DNA from: an uncultured Opitutia bacterium
Lineage (GTDB): Bacteria > Verrucomicrobiota > Verrucomicrobiia > Opitutales > Opitutaceae
NCBI GenBank assembly: GCA_903839035.1
Contig: CAIMAQ010000041.1
Location: 16,732-80,731, forward strand
DNA length: 64,000 nt
Direction of reading: 5' to 3'
A program made the translations under genes and the position numbers. The notes beneath the pieces were generated by a model, which worked only from the letters and a program-made list of their open reading frames with translations, ran no database searches and was not told the DNA's origin. Below, piece by piece: positions 9,738-18,064 of the stretch (its first letter is position 1; each line of letters opens with the position of its first letter).

Positions 9738-9989
9738 TTACAGTCCCTTGTGCGGGGGCGGCAGGGGCGACCACGAAACCGGCACGCCCCAGCGTTCGAA
9801 CGGGCTGTGGCTCCAGCCAGCGCGGGCCGAATCCCAATAGCCAATCTCGATAATGTCATCGTCCATCTTCACCAGGACGTGTTCGCCGGGCTCCGGAAAC
9901 CGGGCGACCAGGGCGATCCAGGTGCGGGGGGCCTGACTGGCCTCCGCGAGTGCCTTCTCTGTCGCGCGATCTAATTTTTGTAGGAGCAT
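9738..9989 (-). CDS. Small DUF551-like protein
   Basis: An 83-aa soluble protein. The pattern [23 protein letters not shown] (about 23-45), a short central strand with GYWDS, and the ending [17 protein letters not shown] resembles the DUF551 fold, in which a W-hxxxLP-x-x-GE-x-VLV start and a THWMPLP-type ending are typical. The match is weak and function is unknown. No neighbour gives context; divergent or tandem genes are 150-180 bp away. The sequence after its start (9990-10167) has no further gene. Confidence 0.6.
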   Translation of the reverse strand: MLLQKLDRATEKALAEASQAPRTWIALVARFPEPGEHVLVKMDDDIIEIGYWDSARAGWSHSPFERWGVPVSWSPLPPPHKGL

Positions 9990-10167
9990 GCTTCAGTCTA
10001 ATCGACCGCGGCGGCGGCTCAGCAAATCCAATCCCAAGTCTTTGGACCCTACCCGGCGGTCCCACTCGGCCCTACTGCGTCCAGGACCCAAGGATCGAAA
10101 CCTGAGTGCCCTTCGTGCCTTGCCTGCTTAACCGGGATCACCCGCGCATGGGGTCTCCCTCACTCCC

Positions 10168-10722
10168 TTAATTCCGGCTCGTGTCATCGGGCTCGTCCGC
10201 GAGCAGCCGCCATTCCTCGCCCAAATTGCCAAGCACTTTCCGCCAGAGTGATCCGTCCTGCGGCTGTTCCAGCAGGTCGCCCGGGATGTCGGTCACGATC
10301 CAGGTGTCATGCTTCAGCTCGTTTTCCAACTGGCCTTTCGACCAGCCGGAATAACCCAGGTACGCGCGCACCTGGGTGCCTTCCTCCCCCAACATCTGCC
10401 CGGCCTTCTCCGGCTCGATCCCGAAATGTAGCTGAAACCCATCCGCGCGATTCTGCCACGCCACCAGCAGCAGTTGCTTGGGCTGGACCGGTCCACCGGT
10501 GAACACCGGCACCCCGGCCAGCGCGCCGAGCGCAAACTCCCCGTTCCATTCCCCCAGCCGTTTGCCCAGCGGCCGGTTCATCACAATGCCCATCGCCCCG
10601 TCCGTCCCATGCGCGGACATCAGCACGACGGACCGGCGGAAATTCGGATCCTTCATCGCCGGGTGCGCGAGCAGCAACGAACCGGCAATGCTCTGCTGGG
10701 TGCTTTTGCGGCGCTCGCGCAT
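10168..10722 (-). CDS. yqgE: YqgE/AlgH family protein
   Basis: The 184-aa protein matches the YqgE/AlgH (UPF0301) family: GSLLLAHPAMKDPNFRRSVV (about 14-33), the GAMGIVMNRPLG block (42-53), GGPVQPKQLLLV (about 76-87), and RAYLGYSGWSKGQLENEL (about 118-135) followed by WIVTDIPGDLL. Members are small cytoplasmic proteins of undefined biochemical role; AlgH was named from effects on alginate regulators in Pseudomonas. Length agrees with the family. It follows the dCMP deaminase gene on the same strand by 30 bp. Confidence 0.94.
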   Translation of the reverse strand: MRERRKSTQQSIAGSLLLAHPAMKDPNFRRSVVLMSAHGTDGAMGIVMNRPLGKRLGEWNGEFALGALAGVPVFTGGPVQPKQLLLVAWQNRADGFQLHFGIEPEKAGQMLGEEGTQVRAYLGYSGWSKGQLENELKHDTWIVTDIPGDLLEQPQDGSLWRKVLGNLGEEWRLLADEPDDTSRN

Positions 10723-10752
10723 GGATTCGTTGGGGGGTTAACCGTCGCGGGC

Positions 10753-11229
10753 TTAGAGCTGCAAAATCTTCACGCCCGCCTCCACCAGCAGCGGCGCCAC
10801 CAGCGGGTCATTCGCGTAATCGAGCCGGTACCGCACCTCGGCGATGCCCGCGGCGGCGAGGATTTTTGCGCAGTTGATGCAGGGGTAATGCGTCACGTAG
10901 GCCACGCAGCCCTCCACCGCGCTGCCGCGTCGCGCGGCATCCGCCACGGCGTTCTGCTCGGCGTGCACCGTCGCCTGCTCATGGCCGTCGCGCACCTTCG
11001 TGACGTGCGGCGTGCCCGGCAGGTAGCCGTTGTAACCGGCCGCCACGAGGCGGTTCTTGCGCGCACCACCCGTCACGATGACGCAGCCGACATGCAGCCG
11101 CTCGCAGTTCGAGCGCGTGGACATCAGCATGGCCGTCGCCATGAAATACTCGTCCCACGAGGGACGGCCGGGAAATTTTTCCGTCGCCGCTGCAATCAGG
11201 TCGACCGGGCTGGTGGGTTCTGGGCTCAT
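10753..11229 (-). CDS. dCMP deaminase family protein (ComEB-like)
   Basis: A zinc-dependent cytidine/deoxycytidylate deaminase, probably converting dCMP to dUMP for thymidylate supply. The 158-aa protein shows the zinc motif TVHAEQNAVADAA (His and the catalytic Glu near 87-93) and PCINCAKILAAAGI (Cys pair near 115-118), with GYNGYLPGTPH in the substrate loop. SWDEYFMATAMLMSTRSNC at the N-terminus is typical of dCMP deaminases rather than tRNA adenosine deaminases. It is divergent from the methyltransferase/PKS operon, with starts 55 bp apart, and leads into yqgE. Confidence 0.93.
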   Translation of the reverse strand: MSPEPTSPVDLIAAATEKFPGRPSWDEYFMATAMLMSTRSNCERLHVGCVIVTGGARKNRLVAAGYNGYLPGTPHVTKVRDGHEQATVHAEQNAVADAARRGSAVEGCVAYVTHYPCINCAKILAAAGIAEVRYRLDYANDPLVAPLLVEAGVKILQL

Positions 11230-11283
11230 AAATCGCCCCGAACTCTGGACACCTGCCTGCGGTCGGGCAATCCTCCTCTCGAC

Positions 11284-11931
11284 ATGATGCCGCGCACGCT
11301 CGAACCCGAGCTTCTCGATTCACTTCCCCCGGACCACCCCGATGCCCTGCACAACCGGCGGGACCTGCGCCTGGTCAACCAGCTCATGGGCAACCACCGC
11401 TGGATTGCCCGCACGCTCCCGCCACGGCTGCACCCTGGCGAAACCGCGCTCGAACTCGGCGCCGGCACCGGCGAACTCGGCCTCCGCCTGATCGCCGCCG
11501 GCGTGCCGGTGGACGGGCTCGACCTCTGGCCCCGTCCCGCCGCCTGGCCCGCCCATCGAAACTGGCACTCGGCAAACCTCCTGACGTTTCCCGGCTACGC
11601 CGCCTACGCCGCAGTCATCGGCAACCTGATCTTCCACCAGTTCTCCGAAGTCGAACTGGCTGCCGTCGGCGCCGTTATCCGCCGTCACGCCCGGATCATT
11701 CTCGCCCGCGAGCCCGCCCGCTCGCGCCTCTCGCAATATTTCTATCGCGGGCTGGCCCCGTTGTTCGGCGCCAATCACGTCAGCCGGCACGACGGCTACG
11801 TCAGCATTGCCGCGGGTTTCGTCGGGGACGAACTCCCGCGGGCACTCGGGCTCGATCCAGCCGAGTGGGATTGCAAATGTGTCATCACCACGGTCTACGC
11901 CTATCAGATGGTTGCCATCCGGCGCCCATAA
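11284..11931 (+). CDS. SAM-dependent methyltransferase next to type III PKS
   Basis: A 215-aa class I methyltransferase. Motif I is ETALELGAGTGELGLRLI (about 55-72) with the acidic VDGLDLWPRP (about 77-86) following. NLIFHQFSEVEL takes the place of the usual post-II segment. The frame is open far upstream, over the deaminase gene, but MMPRTLEPELLDSLPP gives the expected size. It lies 41 bp before the polyketide synthase gene, an arrangement seen in several bacterial type III PKS loci where a methyltransferase modifies the phenolic product. That role is inferred from position. Confidence 0.85.
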   Translation: MMPRTLEPELLDSLPPDHPDALHNRRDLRLVNQLMGNHRWIARTLPPRLHPGETALELGAGTGELGLRLIAAGVPVDGLDLWPRPAAWPAHRNWHSANLLTFPGYAAYAAVIGNLIFHQFSEVELAAVGAVIRRHARIILAREPARSRLSQYFYRGLAPLFGANHVSRHDGYVSIAAGFVGDELPRALGLDPAEWDCKCVITTVYAYQMVAIRRP

Positions 11932-11972
11932 GCCCTCGCTGAACCGCTCCTTTGTTTCCGGGTCCTATTTAA

Positions 11973-13010
11973 ATGTATCTCCATGCGCTCGCCACCGCCG
12001 TGCCCCCGGCTACCTCCACCCAGTCCGAGTGCTGGGAACTCGCGCAGCGCTCCCCGATCGGCGCCCGGCTCAAGCGGCGCTCGATGCTCATCCTGCAGAC
12101 CATCCTGAAGGGGGATCATGGCATCGCCACGCGACACTTCGCCGCGCCGGACCTTGCCCAGGTGTTCGACCTGTCCGCCGATCAGCTCAACGCGATCTTC
12201 CGCGCCGAGGCCCCGAAACTCGCCGGCCGCGCCCTCACCGCCGCCCTCGCGCAGGCCGGCCTGCGGGCCGACCAGCTCGACGCCCTGCTCATCTGCACCT
12301 GCAGCGGTTACCTCTGCCCCGGCGTAACCAGCTACGTCGCCGAGCAACTCGGCCTGCGGACCAATGTGTTTCTCCAGGATCTCGTCGGACTCGGCTGCGG
12401 CGCCGCCATCCCGACCCTGCGCGCCGCGAGCCACGTGCTCGCCGCCAAACCCGACGCCATCGTCGCCTGCGTCGCGGTTGAGATCTGCTCCGCCGCGTTT
12501 TATCTCGATGATGATCCCGGCGTGCTCATCAGCGCGTGCCTGTTCAGCGACGGCGCCGCAGCCACGATCTGGCGCAACACCCCCGGCCCGACCGGCCTGC
12601 GCGCCTTCGACTTCGACACCTTGCACCTGCCGGCCGACCGCGATAAACTCCGCTTCGAGCAGCGCGACGGGAAGCTCCGCAACCTCCTCCACCGCTCCGT
12701 GCCCGAACTCGCCGCCGCAGCGGTCGGCCGGCTCTGGGCCGAGCGCGGGCCACGTCCCGTCGCGCGCGTCATCACGCATCCCGGCGGACGCGATGTACTC
12801 GAGGCCATCGGCCCCGTTGTCGCGCCCCACTCCCTCGAGGCCAGCACCCGCACTCTGTTCAATCACGGCAACATGAGCAGCCCGTCCGTGCTCTTTGCCC
12901 TTGAGGAAACCCTCCAATCCGCGCGCCCCGGCCCCGCCGGAGATTTTTGGCTCGTCAGTTTCGGCGCGGGCTTTAGCGCCCATAGTTGCCGTCTCGGTCC
13001 CAGCCAATGA
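11973..13010 (+). CDS. Type III polyketide synthase (chalcone/stilbene synthase family)
   Basis: A homodimeric condensing enzyme that extends a CoA or ACP starter with malonyl-CoA and cyclises the chain. The 345-aa protein keeps the Cys-His-Asn triad: Cys142 in DLVGLGCGAAIP, His269 in ITHPGGRDVLEAI, and Asn300 in FNHGNMSSPSV. The C-terminal FGAGFSAHS loop resembles the family GPG/GFG loop. Product type (alkylresorcinol, pyrone or other) cannot be read from sequence. It lies between a methyltransferase and a Nif3-like gene, the latter starting in a 4-bp ATGA overlap. Confidence 0.95.
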   Translation: MYLHALATAVPPATSTQSECWELAQRSPIGARLKRRSMLILQTILKGDHGIATRHFAAPDLAQVFDLSADQLNAIFRAEAPKLAGRALTAALAQAGLRADQLDALLICTCSGYLCPGVTSYVAEQLGLRTNVFLQDLVGLGCGAAIPTLRAASHVLAAKPDAIVACVAVEICSAAFYLDDDPGVLISACLFSDGAAATIWRNTPGPTGLRAFDFDTLHLPADRDKLRFEQRDGKLRNLLHRSVPELAAAAVGRLWAERGPRPVARVITHPGGRDVLEAIGPVVAPHSLEASTRTLFNHGNMSSPSVLFALEETLQSARPGPAGDFWLVSFGAGFSAHSCRLGPSQ

Positions 13011-13759
13011 CCCAACTCTCCGATCTTGTCGCCTACTGCGACCGCCGCACCTCGCGCCCGGCCTTCACGGATTTTCCCGGCTCGTTCAACGGCCTGCAAT
13101 TCGCGAACAACGGCCGGGTGACCAAGATCGGCGCCGCCGTGGACGCCGGCCTCATCCCCTTCCAAAAGGCCATCGCGGCCGGCGTGGACTTCCTGATTGT
13201 GCACCACGGCATGTTCTGGGACCTGCCGCATCCACCCAAGCGCCCGTTCCATCCCCGGATCCTGGTTCTCAAGCGCGGCAACTGCGCGCTCTACTCGAGC
13301 CACCTGCCGCTCGACGCCCATCCGTCGATCGGCAACAACGCCCTGCTCGCCCGCCAGCTCGGGCTCACGTCAAAACGCCGCTTCCTCCCGCTCGAGGGCC
13401 GCGCCATCGGCTGCATCGCGCCCAGCCGGCTGACGCGGGCCGCGCTGCGCCGGAAGCTCGCGGCGCTCTACCCGCGGATGATTGCCATCGAGTACGGCTC
13501 GGCATCCCCGCGCCAGATTGCCTTTTGCAGCGGCAGCGGCCGCAGCGCCATTCCGGAACTGCGCCCAGCCCGCGTGGACACCCTCGTGACCGGCGAGCTG
13601 CGCGAAGAGCACTTCAACCTCGCCCAGGAGCAGAAACTCAACCTCTACGTCTGCGGCCACTACGCGACCGAGGTCCACGCCGTGTCGGCGCTCGCCGCCG
13701 AGTTGGCCAGTAAATTCCGCCTGCCCTGGGAGTTTATTGCCACGGAAAATCCCTTCTAA
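13007..13759 (+). CDS. Nif3-like dinuclear metal centre protein
   Basis: The 250-aa protein belongs to the NIF3/DUF34 family, hexameric proteins with a two-metal site, sometimes called GTP cyclohydrolase 1 type 2. It shows SFNGLQFANNG, GAAVDAGLIPFQKAI, the metal-binding DFLIVHHGMFW (about 63-73), a conserved YSSHLPLDAHPSIGNN segment, and the late GHYATEVHAV block. True function is unsettled. The start ATG overlaps the PKS stop (ATGA), so the two are translationally coupled. The 22-residue upstream open frame lies inside the PKS gene and was excluded. Confidence 0.93.
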   Translation: MTQLSDLVAYCDRRTSRPAFTDFPGSFNGLQFANNGRVTKIGAAVDAGLIPFQKAIAAGVDFLIVHHGMFWDLPHPPKRPFHPRILVLKRGNCALYSSHLPLDAHPSIGNNALLARQLGLTSKRRFLPLEGRAIGCIAPSRLTRAALRRKLAALYPRMIAIEYGSASPRQIAFCSGSGRSAIPELRPARVDTLVTGELREEHFNLAQEQKLNLYVCGHYATEVHAVSALAAELASKFRLPWEFIATENPF

Positions 13760-13823
13760 CCGGCCCGGAACTCATGCAGGCTCGGCCGGTCCCTGCCACC
13801 ACTTTTCCAAATACCTCACCCCA

Positions 13824-14255
13824 ATGAAGAAGATCGCCATTCTCCACGGTCCCAATCTCAACCGCCTCGGCAAGCGCGAGCCGGAGATCTATGGCACGGC
13901 CACGTTGCGCGATCTGGAAAAAATGATCCGCACCGAGTCCCGCGCGCTGGGTTTCACCCCAACCTTTTTCCAATCCAACCACGAGGGTGCGCTGATCGAT
14001 GAGATCCACCGACTCGCCGACCGGGGGATCGGCGGCTTCATCGTCAATTTCGGGGCGTACTCCCACACCAGCATCGCCCTGCGCGACGCCCTGGCCAGCA
14101 CCAGCCTGCCCGCCGTCGAGGTGCACATTTCCGACATCAAGAAACGCGAGCCCTTCCGGCGCCGTTCCATGACCGCCGGGGCCTGTATTGCGATGATCAG
14201 CGGCAAGGGATTTCCGGGGTACGTACTGGCACTTCGGCGCCTCGCCAAGGTCTGA
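13824..14255 (+). CDS. aroQ: Type II 3-dehydroquinate dehydratase
   Basis: Dodecameric enzyme that converts 3-dehydroquinate to 3-dehydroshikimate in the shikimate pathway. The 143-aa sequence begins MKKIAILHGPNLNRLGKREP with the active-site Tyr23 in EIYG. It has NFGAYSHTS (75-83, including His81) and EVHISD (99-104, His101) followed by the Arg lid RREP-x-RRRSM. The usual NPGAYTHTS has Pro at position 76; here it is Phe, an unusual but probably tolerated change. It lies 64 bp after the Nif3-like gene and 5 bp before the NusG paralogue, so it appears to be part of the same operon. Confidence 0.94.
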   Translation: MKKIAILHGPNLNRLGKREPEIYGTATLRDLEKMIRTESRALGFTPTFFQSNHEGALIDEIHRLADRGIGGFIVNFGAYSHTSIALRDALASTSLPAVEVHISDIKKREPFRRRSMTAGACIAMISGKGFPGYVLALRRLAKV

Positions 14256-14260
14256 CCTGC

Positions 14261-14788
14261 ATGGTTCAGCCGTCCCCCCAACTCGTCGAGACCGACCTCG
14301 CGGAACCGCGCTGGCTGGTCTGCCACACCCGGCCCCGGTGCGAAAAAAAGCTCGCCGCCCTGCTCGCGGCCGAGGAGCTGTCCCATTATCTGCCGCTGAT
14401 CACCAGCGTGCGCCGCTACGGTGCGTCGACCAAAAAATTCACCAAGCCCCTCTTCGCCGGCTACGTCTTCGTGCAGGTTTCCGCCCTGCGGAAGGCGCGC
14501 ATCTACCAGCAGGACCTCATCGCCCGGGCGATTGAGATCGAGGACGAGGCCCGCTTTCTCCGCCAGGTCGAGGAGGTCCGCGCCATCGTGGCCTCCGGTT
14601 ATGAACTGAGCGTTCGCCCGCTGCTCACCCGCGGCCGCCGGGTGAAGATCGTCGGCGGACCGCTGCGCGGACTCGAGGGTTTCGTGGACGACCCCGCCAA
14701 TCCCCAGGGCGTTGTGCTCGCCGTGGATGTGCTCCAGCAGGGACTGCTGGTGAAACTGCCGGCGGAAAACCTTCAGATTCTGCCCTGA
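14261..14788 (+). CDS. NusG/RfaH-family transcription elongation factor (specialised paralogue)
   Basis: A 175-aa protein with the NusG N-terminal domain, WLVCHTRPRCEKKLAALL (about 18-35) and KKFTKPLFAGYVFVQVS (about 58-74), and a C-terminal KOW-like segment GRRVKIVGGPLRGLEGFV (about 125-142). NusG paralogues of the RfaH/LoaP/UpxY kind bind RNA polymerase and reduce pausing or termination in selected long operons. The housekeeping nusG normally lies beside secE and rplK; this one lies between aroQ and a barrel-like protein, which suggests a local, operon-specific role. Which operon it controls is unknown. Confidence 0.88.
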   Translation: MVQPSPQLVETDLAEPRWLVCHTRPRCEKKLAALLAAEELSHYLPLITSVRRYGASTKKFTKPLFAGYVFVQVSALRKARIYQQDLIARAIEIEDEARFLRQVEEVRAIVASGYELSVRPLLTRGRRVKIVGGPLRGLEGFVDDPANPQGVVLAVDVLQQGLLVKLPAENLQILP

Positions 14789-14794
14789 CCCGCC

Positions 14795-15688
14795 ATGCAC
14801 CTTCAACGCTACCTTCGATTTGCCGGACTGACTCTGGCCTTGGGTCTCATGGTTGTTACCGGCCAGGCGCAATCCACCGTGCCGTCCCAGGCGACCTCGC
14901 TTTCCAACCTGGGCGAACTGCTCGACCGTCTGCCGGATTTTTCCCGGTTCGGCCTGTCGAACTTCATGCCCCATGACATCTTTCAGTTCTACAGCAGCCC
15001 GCACTTCGGCGATCTGGTCCACAAGGATTACATGCGCGTCCCACTGGGCCTCCGGGCCAAAATCGACGTGGATTATCAGGCCCATGTGGAGGTGGAGGGC
15101 TATTTCACCCACGGCTTGGCCGGGTCGGCGGGCTACGGTTTCGACCGGCTGAATACCGGCATCAAATACGAGACCCCCAAGACTTCCCCCACTTCACCCG
15201 ACCTGTCCTGGAGCACGGGCGTGGATTTCATCACCCCGCTCAGCCGTCCGCCGCGTGATCTGAGCGACGGCTACCAGCATACCGTGCCCTATGTCGCAGT
15301 TTCCAAACTTCTGATGCCTGACTTTGACCTAGTGGGTTACAGCACGCTGGGGATCGATCTGCTGAGCTCCACCAACCTCCCCGCGAATTTCGGCCGGAAT
15401 CAGCTCCACTCCAACTCATCCACCCTCTCCGGCGGCCTCGCGCGGGATTGGAAGAAATTCCAGACCCTGCTGACCGCCAGCTACAGCTCCACCGCCCTGT
15501 TCAGCAATGAGAGCCACCAGGTCTTTGGCCTGCGGCCCGCGATTGTGTTTCCGCTAACCCGGTGGCAGGGCCGTCACACCCGGCTGACCGCGACCGTCGG
15601 CGGCTGGTCCATCTGGGGTCCGGATGGCCATGAGCTGGGCGCGAGCGGCAGTGTGCGGGTGGAGTTTAACTACAAAGCCAAACGCTAG
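14795..15688 (+). CDS. Exported barrel-like protein of unknown function
   Basis: The 297-aa protein has a signal peptide ending near GQAQ (about 23-26). The mature part contains alternating strands such as KIDVDYQAHVEVEGYF, FDRLNTGIKYETP, VDFITPLSRP and a final strand VRVEFNYKAKR. This resembles an outer-membrane beta-barrel of about 10-12 strands. I do not recognise a family; it is similar in style to transporter-like OMPs annotated in Verrucomicrobia. Spacing is 6 bp after the NusG paralogue and 3 bp before the alpha/beta hydrolase, so the three genes are tightly linked. Confidence 0.75.
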   Translation: MHLQRYLRFAGLTLALGLMVVTGQAQSTVPSQATSLSNLGELLDRLPDFSRFGLSNFMPHDIFQFYSSPHFGDLVHKDYMRVPLGLRAKIDVDYQAHVEVEGYFTHGLAGSAGYGFDRLNTGIKYETPKTSPTSPDLSWSTGVDFITPLSRPPRDLSDGYQHTVPYVAVSKLLMPDFDLVGYSTLGIDLLSSTNLPANFGRNQLHSNSSTLSGGLARDWKKFQTLLTASYSSTALFSNESHQVFGLRPAIVFPLTRWQGRHTRLTATVGGWSIWGPDGHELGASGSVRVEFNYKAKR

Positions 15689-15691
15689 GAC

Positions 15692-16822
15692 GTGAAGCCG
15701 GCCCCCACTGACCCCTTGGCCAACTGGGACCGGCCGCGGCTTTTTGCGCAGGTCAAGTATCGCGTACTGGAGACGGTTGGTCCGGTTTCGTCCCTCCTCT
15801 TTGAACACGAGCCGTATGCGGGCCGGCCCACCGAGGTCTTCGCCTACATCGGCATCCCGCCGGGAAGCCCCGGCCGTGTCCCCGGCATGGTCTGTGTCCA
15901 TGGCGGACTCGGCGCCGCATTCCGCAGCTGGGTCGAATTCTGGGTGCAGCGCGGTTACGCCGCGATCGCGATGGACCTCAACGGCTGCGGGGCGCATCGC
16001 AGCCCGCTCACCCGGCGGGGCCCGGCGATGGACGACACTGTCATTTTCGATCCCACAGCCACCTGGGCCGACTCGTGGACTTATCATGCGGTCGCCGCGG
16101 TCCTGCGCGCACATACCCTCCTGCGGGGTTTTGCCACGGTCGATCCCGCCCGCATCGGCATTACGGGTGTCAGTTGGGGTGGCTATCTGACCTGCATCGC
16201 CGCCAGCCTCGACTCGCGCCTGGCCTGTGCCATCCCCGTTTACGGCTGCGGCTATCTCCAGACCAACAGTGCATTGGTCTGGATGGACCGGTTTGCGGCG
16301 ATGACTCCGGCCGAGCGTCTCACGTGGCACAAGCGGTGCGACCCGTCCGTTTATCTGCCCGCGGCCACGGTGCCCATGCTCTTCGTTTCCGGCGCCAACG
16401 ATTTCGCCTACCCGCTGGACAGCGTGGCAAAGACCTACGCCCTGCCGCAATCTTCCGTCACGTTCTGCGTCCGTGTCGGGATGGAGCACAGCCAGGAACA
16501 CGGCATCGCCCCCGGCGAGATTGCGGTCTTCGCCGACCAGCACCTGCGCGGCGGCGAACCGCTACCGGTCATCAGCCCAACCCAACTTGCCGGCCGCAGC
16601 CTCCGCGCCCGCTGGACCCACCACCGGCCGATCACTTCGGCCTCCCTGCATTATACGGCCGACGCGGGCCGCTGGCAGGAACGGCACTGGCTCAGCTCAC
16701 CCGCCCGTCTCGAAGGCGGCCTGATCACCGCCGATCTCCCTGACGCCGTTACGGTCTGTTATCTCAGCGTGGAGGATGATCGCGGCGCGTTCGTCAGCTC
16801 ACCGCACCTCGCAATCTCCTGA
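15692..16822 (+). CDS. Alpha/beta hydrolase (acetylxylan esterase/PhoPQ-like layout)
   Basis: A 376-aa hydrolase with start codon GTG. The oxyanion strand is MVCVHGGLGAAFR (about 68-80), the nucleophile elbow is GVSWGGY (Ser161), the acid-bearing segment is MLFVSGANDFAYPLD, and the His lies in GMEHSQEHG. After residue about 290 comes a C-terminal beta-sandwich-like part (ARWTHHRPITSASLHYT) seen in some planctomycete/verrucomicrobial esterases. No signal peptide is evident, so it may be cytoplasmic. Ester or peptide specificity cannot be set. It is the last gene of the plus-strand operon, facing pgpA. Confidence 0.85.
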   Translation: MKPAPTDPLANWDRPRLFAQVKYRVLETVGPVSSLLFEHEPYAGRPTEVFAYIGIPPGSPGRVPGMVCVHGGLGAAFRSWVEFWVQRGYAAIAMDLNGCGAHRSPLTRRGPAMDDTVIFDPTATWADSWTYHAVAAVLRAHTLLRGFATVDPARIGITGVSWGGYLTCIAASLDSRLACAIPVYGCGYLQTNSALVWMDRFAAMTPAERLTWHKRCDPSVYLPAATVPMLFVSGANDFAYPLDSVAKTYALPQSSVTFCVRVGMEHSQEHGIAPGEIAVFADQHLRGGEPLPVISPTQLAGRSLRARWTHHRPITSASLHYTADAGRWQERHWLSSPARLEGGLITADLPDAVTVCYLSVEDDRGAFVSSPHLAIS

Positions 16823-16833
16823 CCGGCCCGCGC

Positions 16834-17352
16834 CTACCGCGCAAAGTGGACCCAGGCCAGCTTCGCGAGGTGCATCGTGGCACAGCTCGCGAGGGCCGCG
16901 GCCACATCGTCCACCACCACGCCCCAACCTCCTGGGAGGTCCTGGAGCTTGCGGATGCCAAGCGGTTTCAGGATGTCGAAGAACCGGAACAGCGCCAAAC
17001 CCGAGAGGAAAATCGCCCACGGCGGCCACGGTCCCACGAGGAAATGCCAGCCCAGAAAGCACAGCGGCATCACGACAAATTCATCGAGGATCACCTCGCC
17101 GGGGTCCTTCCGCGCGAGCCGGAACTCCGCCTCGCCGCACAGCGCCACCGCCAGATAGCAGGCCAGCAGGCTCAAGAGCACCGTCGCCACGGTCCCGAGC
17201 GGATAAAAGAACACTGTGAAATACAGCAGGCCCGCCACCGAGCCCCAGGTGCCCGGAGCGGGCAACCGGGCGCCGATCGGCCCCAGCCGGGCGAGGTTCA
17301 GCACCACGTGCGTCGGCAGAAAGCGCGGCCAGATCGGCTGCTGCAGCTTCAT
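16834..17352 (-). CDS. pgpA: Phosphatidylglycerophosphatase A
   Basis: Removes the terminal phosphate of phosphatidylglycerophosphate to form phosphatidylglycerol in the inner membrane. The 172-aa protein has GTWGSVAGLL (about 33-42), the acidic DPGEVILDEFVVMP block (about 82-95, characteristic of PgpA), and RFFDILKPLGIRKLQ with several membrane segments, ending in GGWGVVVDDVAAAL. The start ATG overlaps the pgsA stop (ATGA). The pgsA-pgpA pair thus encodes the two consecutive steps of phosphatidylglycerol synthesis. Confidence 0.93.
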   Translation of the reverse strand: MKLQQPIWPRFLPTHVVLNLARLGPIGARLPAPGTWGSVAGLLYFTVFFYPLGTVATVLLSLLACYLAVALCGEAEFRLARKDPGEVILDEFVVMPLCFLGWHFLVGPWPPWAIFLSGLALFRFFDILKPLGIRKLQDLPGGWGVVVDDVAAALASCATMHLAKLAWVHFAR

Positions 17353-17942
17353 TTGTCGGCGTCGGTGAACACCACGTCCTTGTACCGCACCACGTAGCGC
17401 CAGCCCGACCACACCGCCAGGAAGGTGCCGATAATGAAGATAACGAGCCCCGTCTTCGCCACGTATTCCACAAACTGCGTCAGGTTGAGCGACGGGAACA
17501 GGTGCGCCCAGTCGCGTCCGGCCATCGGCGCGCCGAGCAGAAAGCCCAGGGCGATCAGCTGCGTCACCGTCTTCGACTTGCCGCCGCCGTCGGCCGCCAC
17601 GATCACGCCCTTCGACGCCGCCACCATGCGCATGCCGGTGATGAGGAATTCCCGGCACATCGTGATGAGCGCGAAAGCCACCGGGATCTCCTGCTTGTTC
17701 ACCAGTGCGATCACGATGCCCACGACCATGATCTTGTCGGTGAGCGCATCCATCAGCTTGCCGAAGGTCGACACCATGTTCCGCTTGCGGGCGAGATAGC
17801 CGTCCAGCCAGTCGCCGATGGCGCAAAGGATGAAGATCCAGAACGCGGCCGAGGCCGCCCCCAGGTGGTCCCAATACATCAGCCCGACGATGACGAACAT
17901 CAGTGGGATGCGGGACAGGGTGATGATGTTGGGGAGGTTCAT
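17349..17942 (-). CDS. pgsA: CDP-diacylglycerol--glycerol-3-phosphate 3-phosphatidyltransferase
   Basis: Makes phosphatidylglycerophosphate from CDP-diacylglycerol and glycerol-3-phosphate in the inner membrane. The CDP-alcohol phosphotransferase signature D-x2-DG-x2-AR-x8-G-x3-D-x3-D is complete (Asp44, Asp47, Gly48, Ala51, Arg52, Gly61, Asp65, Asp69). About five membrane helices are visible in 197 aa. The start is the ATG giving MNLPNIITLSRIP, the family N-terminus; the 15 residues upstream lack similarity. It is coupled to pgpA and divergent from coaD, with about 120 bp between the starts. Confidence 0.95.
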   Translation of the reverse strand: MNLPNIITLSRIPLMFVIVGLMYWDHLGAASAAFWIFILCAIGDWLDGYLARKRNMVSTFGKLMDALTDKIMVVGIVIALVNKQEIPVAFALITMCREFLITGMRMVAASKGVIVAADGGGKSKTVTQLIALGFLLGAPMAGRDWAHLFPSLNLTQFVEYVAKTGLVIFIIGTFLAVWSGWRYVVRYKDVVFTDADK

Positions 17943-18064
17943 TCGGCCAGAAACAGCGTTATGCACGGTCGGGGTTTCACAAGGCAATCACGGAACTGCA
18001 CCGATGGGCCGCCATTCTCCGCTTTCCCCGCAGCGGGTTTCCTGCCTTGCTGCCGTCGCTCCCC

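Noticed and set aside
9589..9837. N-terminal extension of bL36 in the same frame
   Set aside because: The 83 extra residues are Arg/Pro/Ala-rich and unlike bL36; the internal ATG gives the exact 41-aa protein.
9989..10167. Small SRP or other structural RNA in the gap before yqgE
   Set aside because: No conserved GGAAGG-type tetraloop pairing or other known RNA core was found on either strand.
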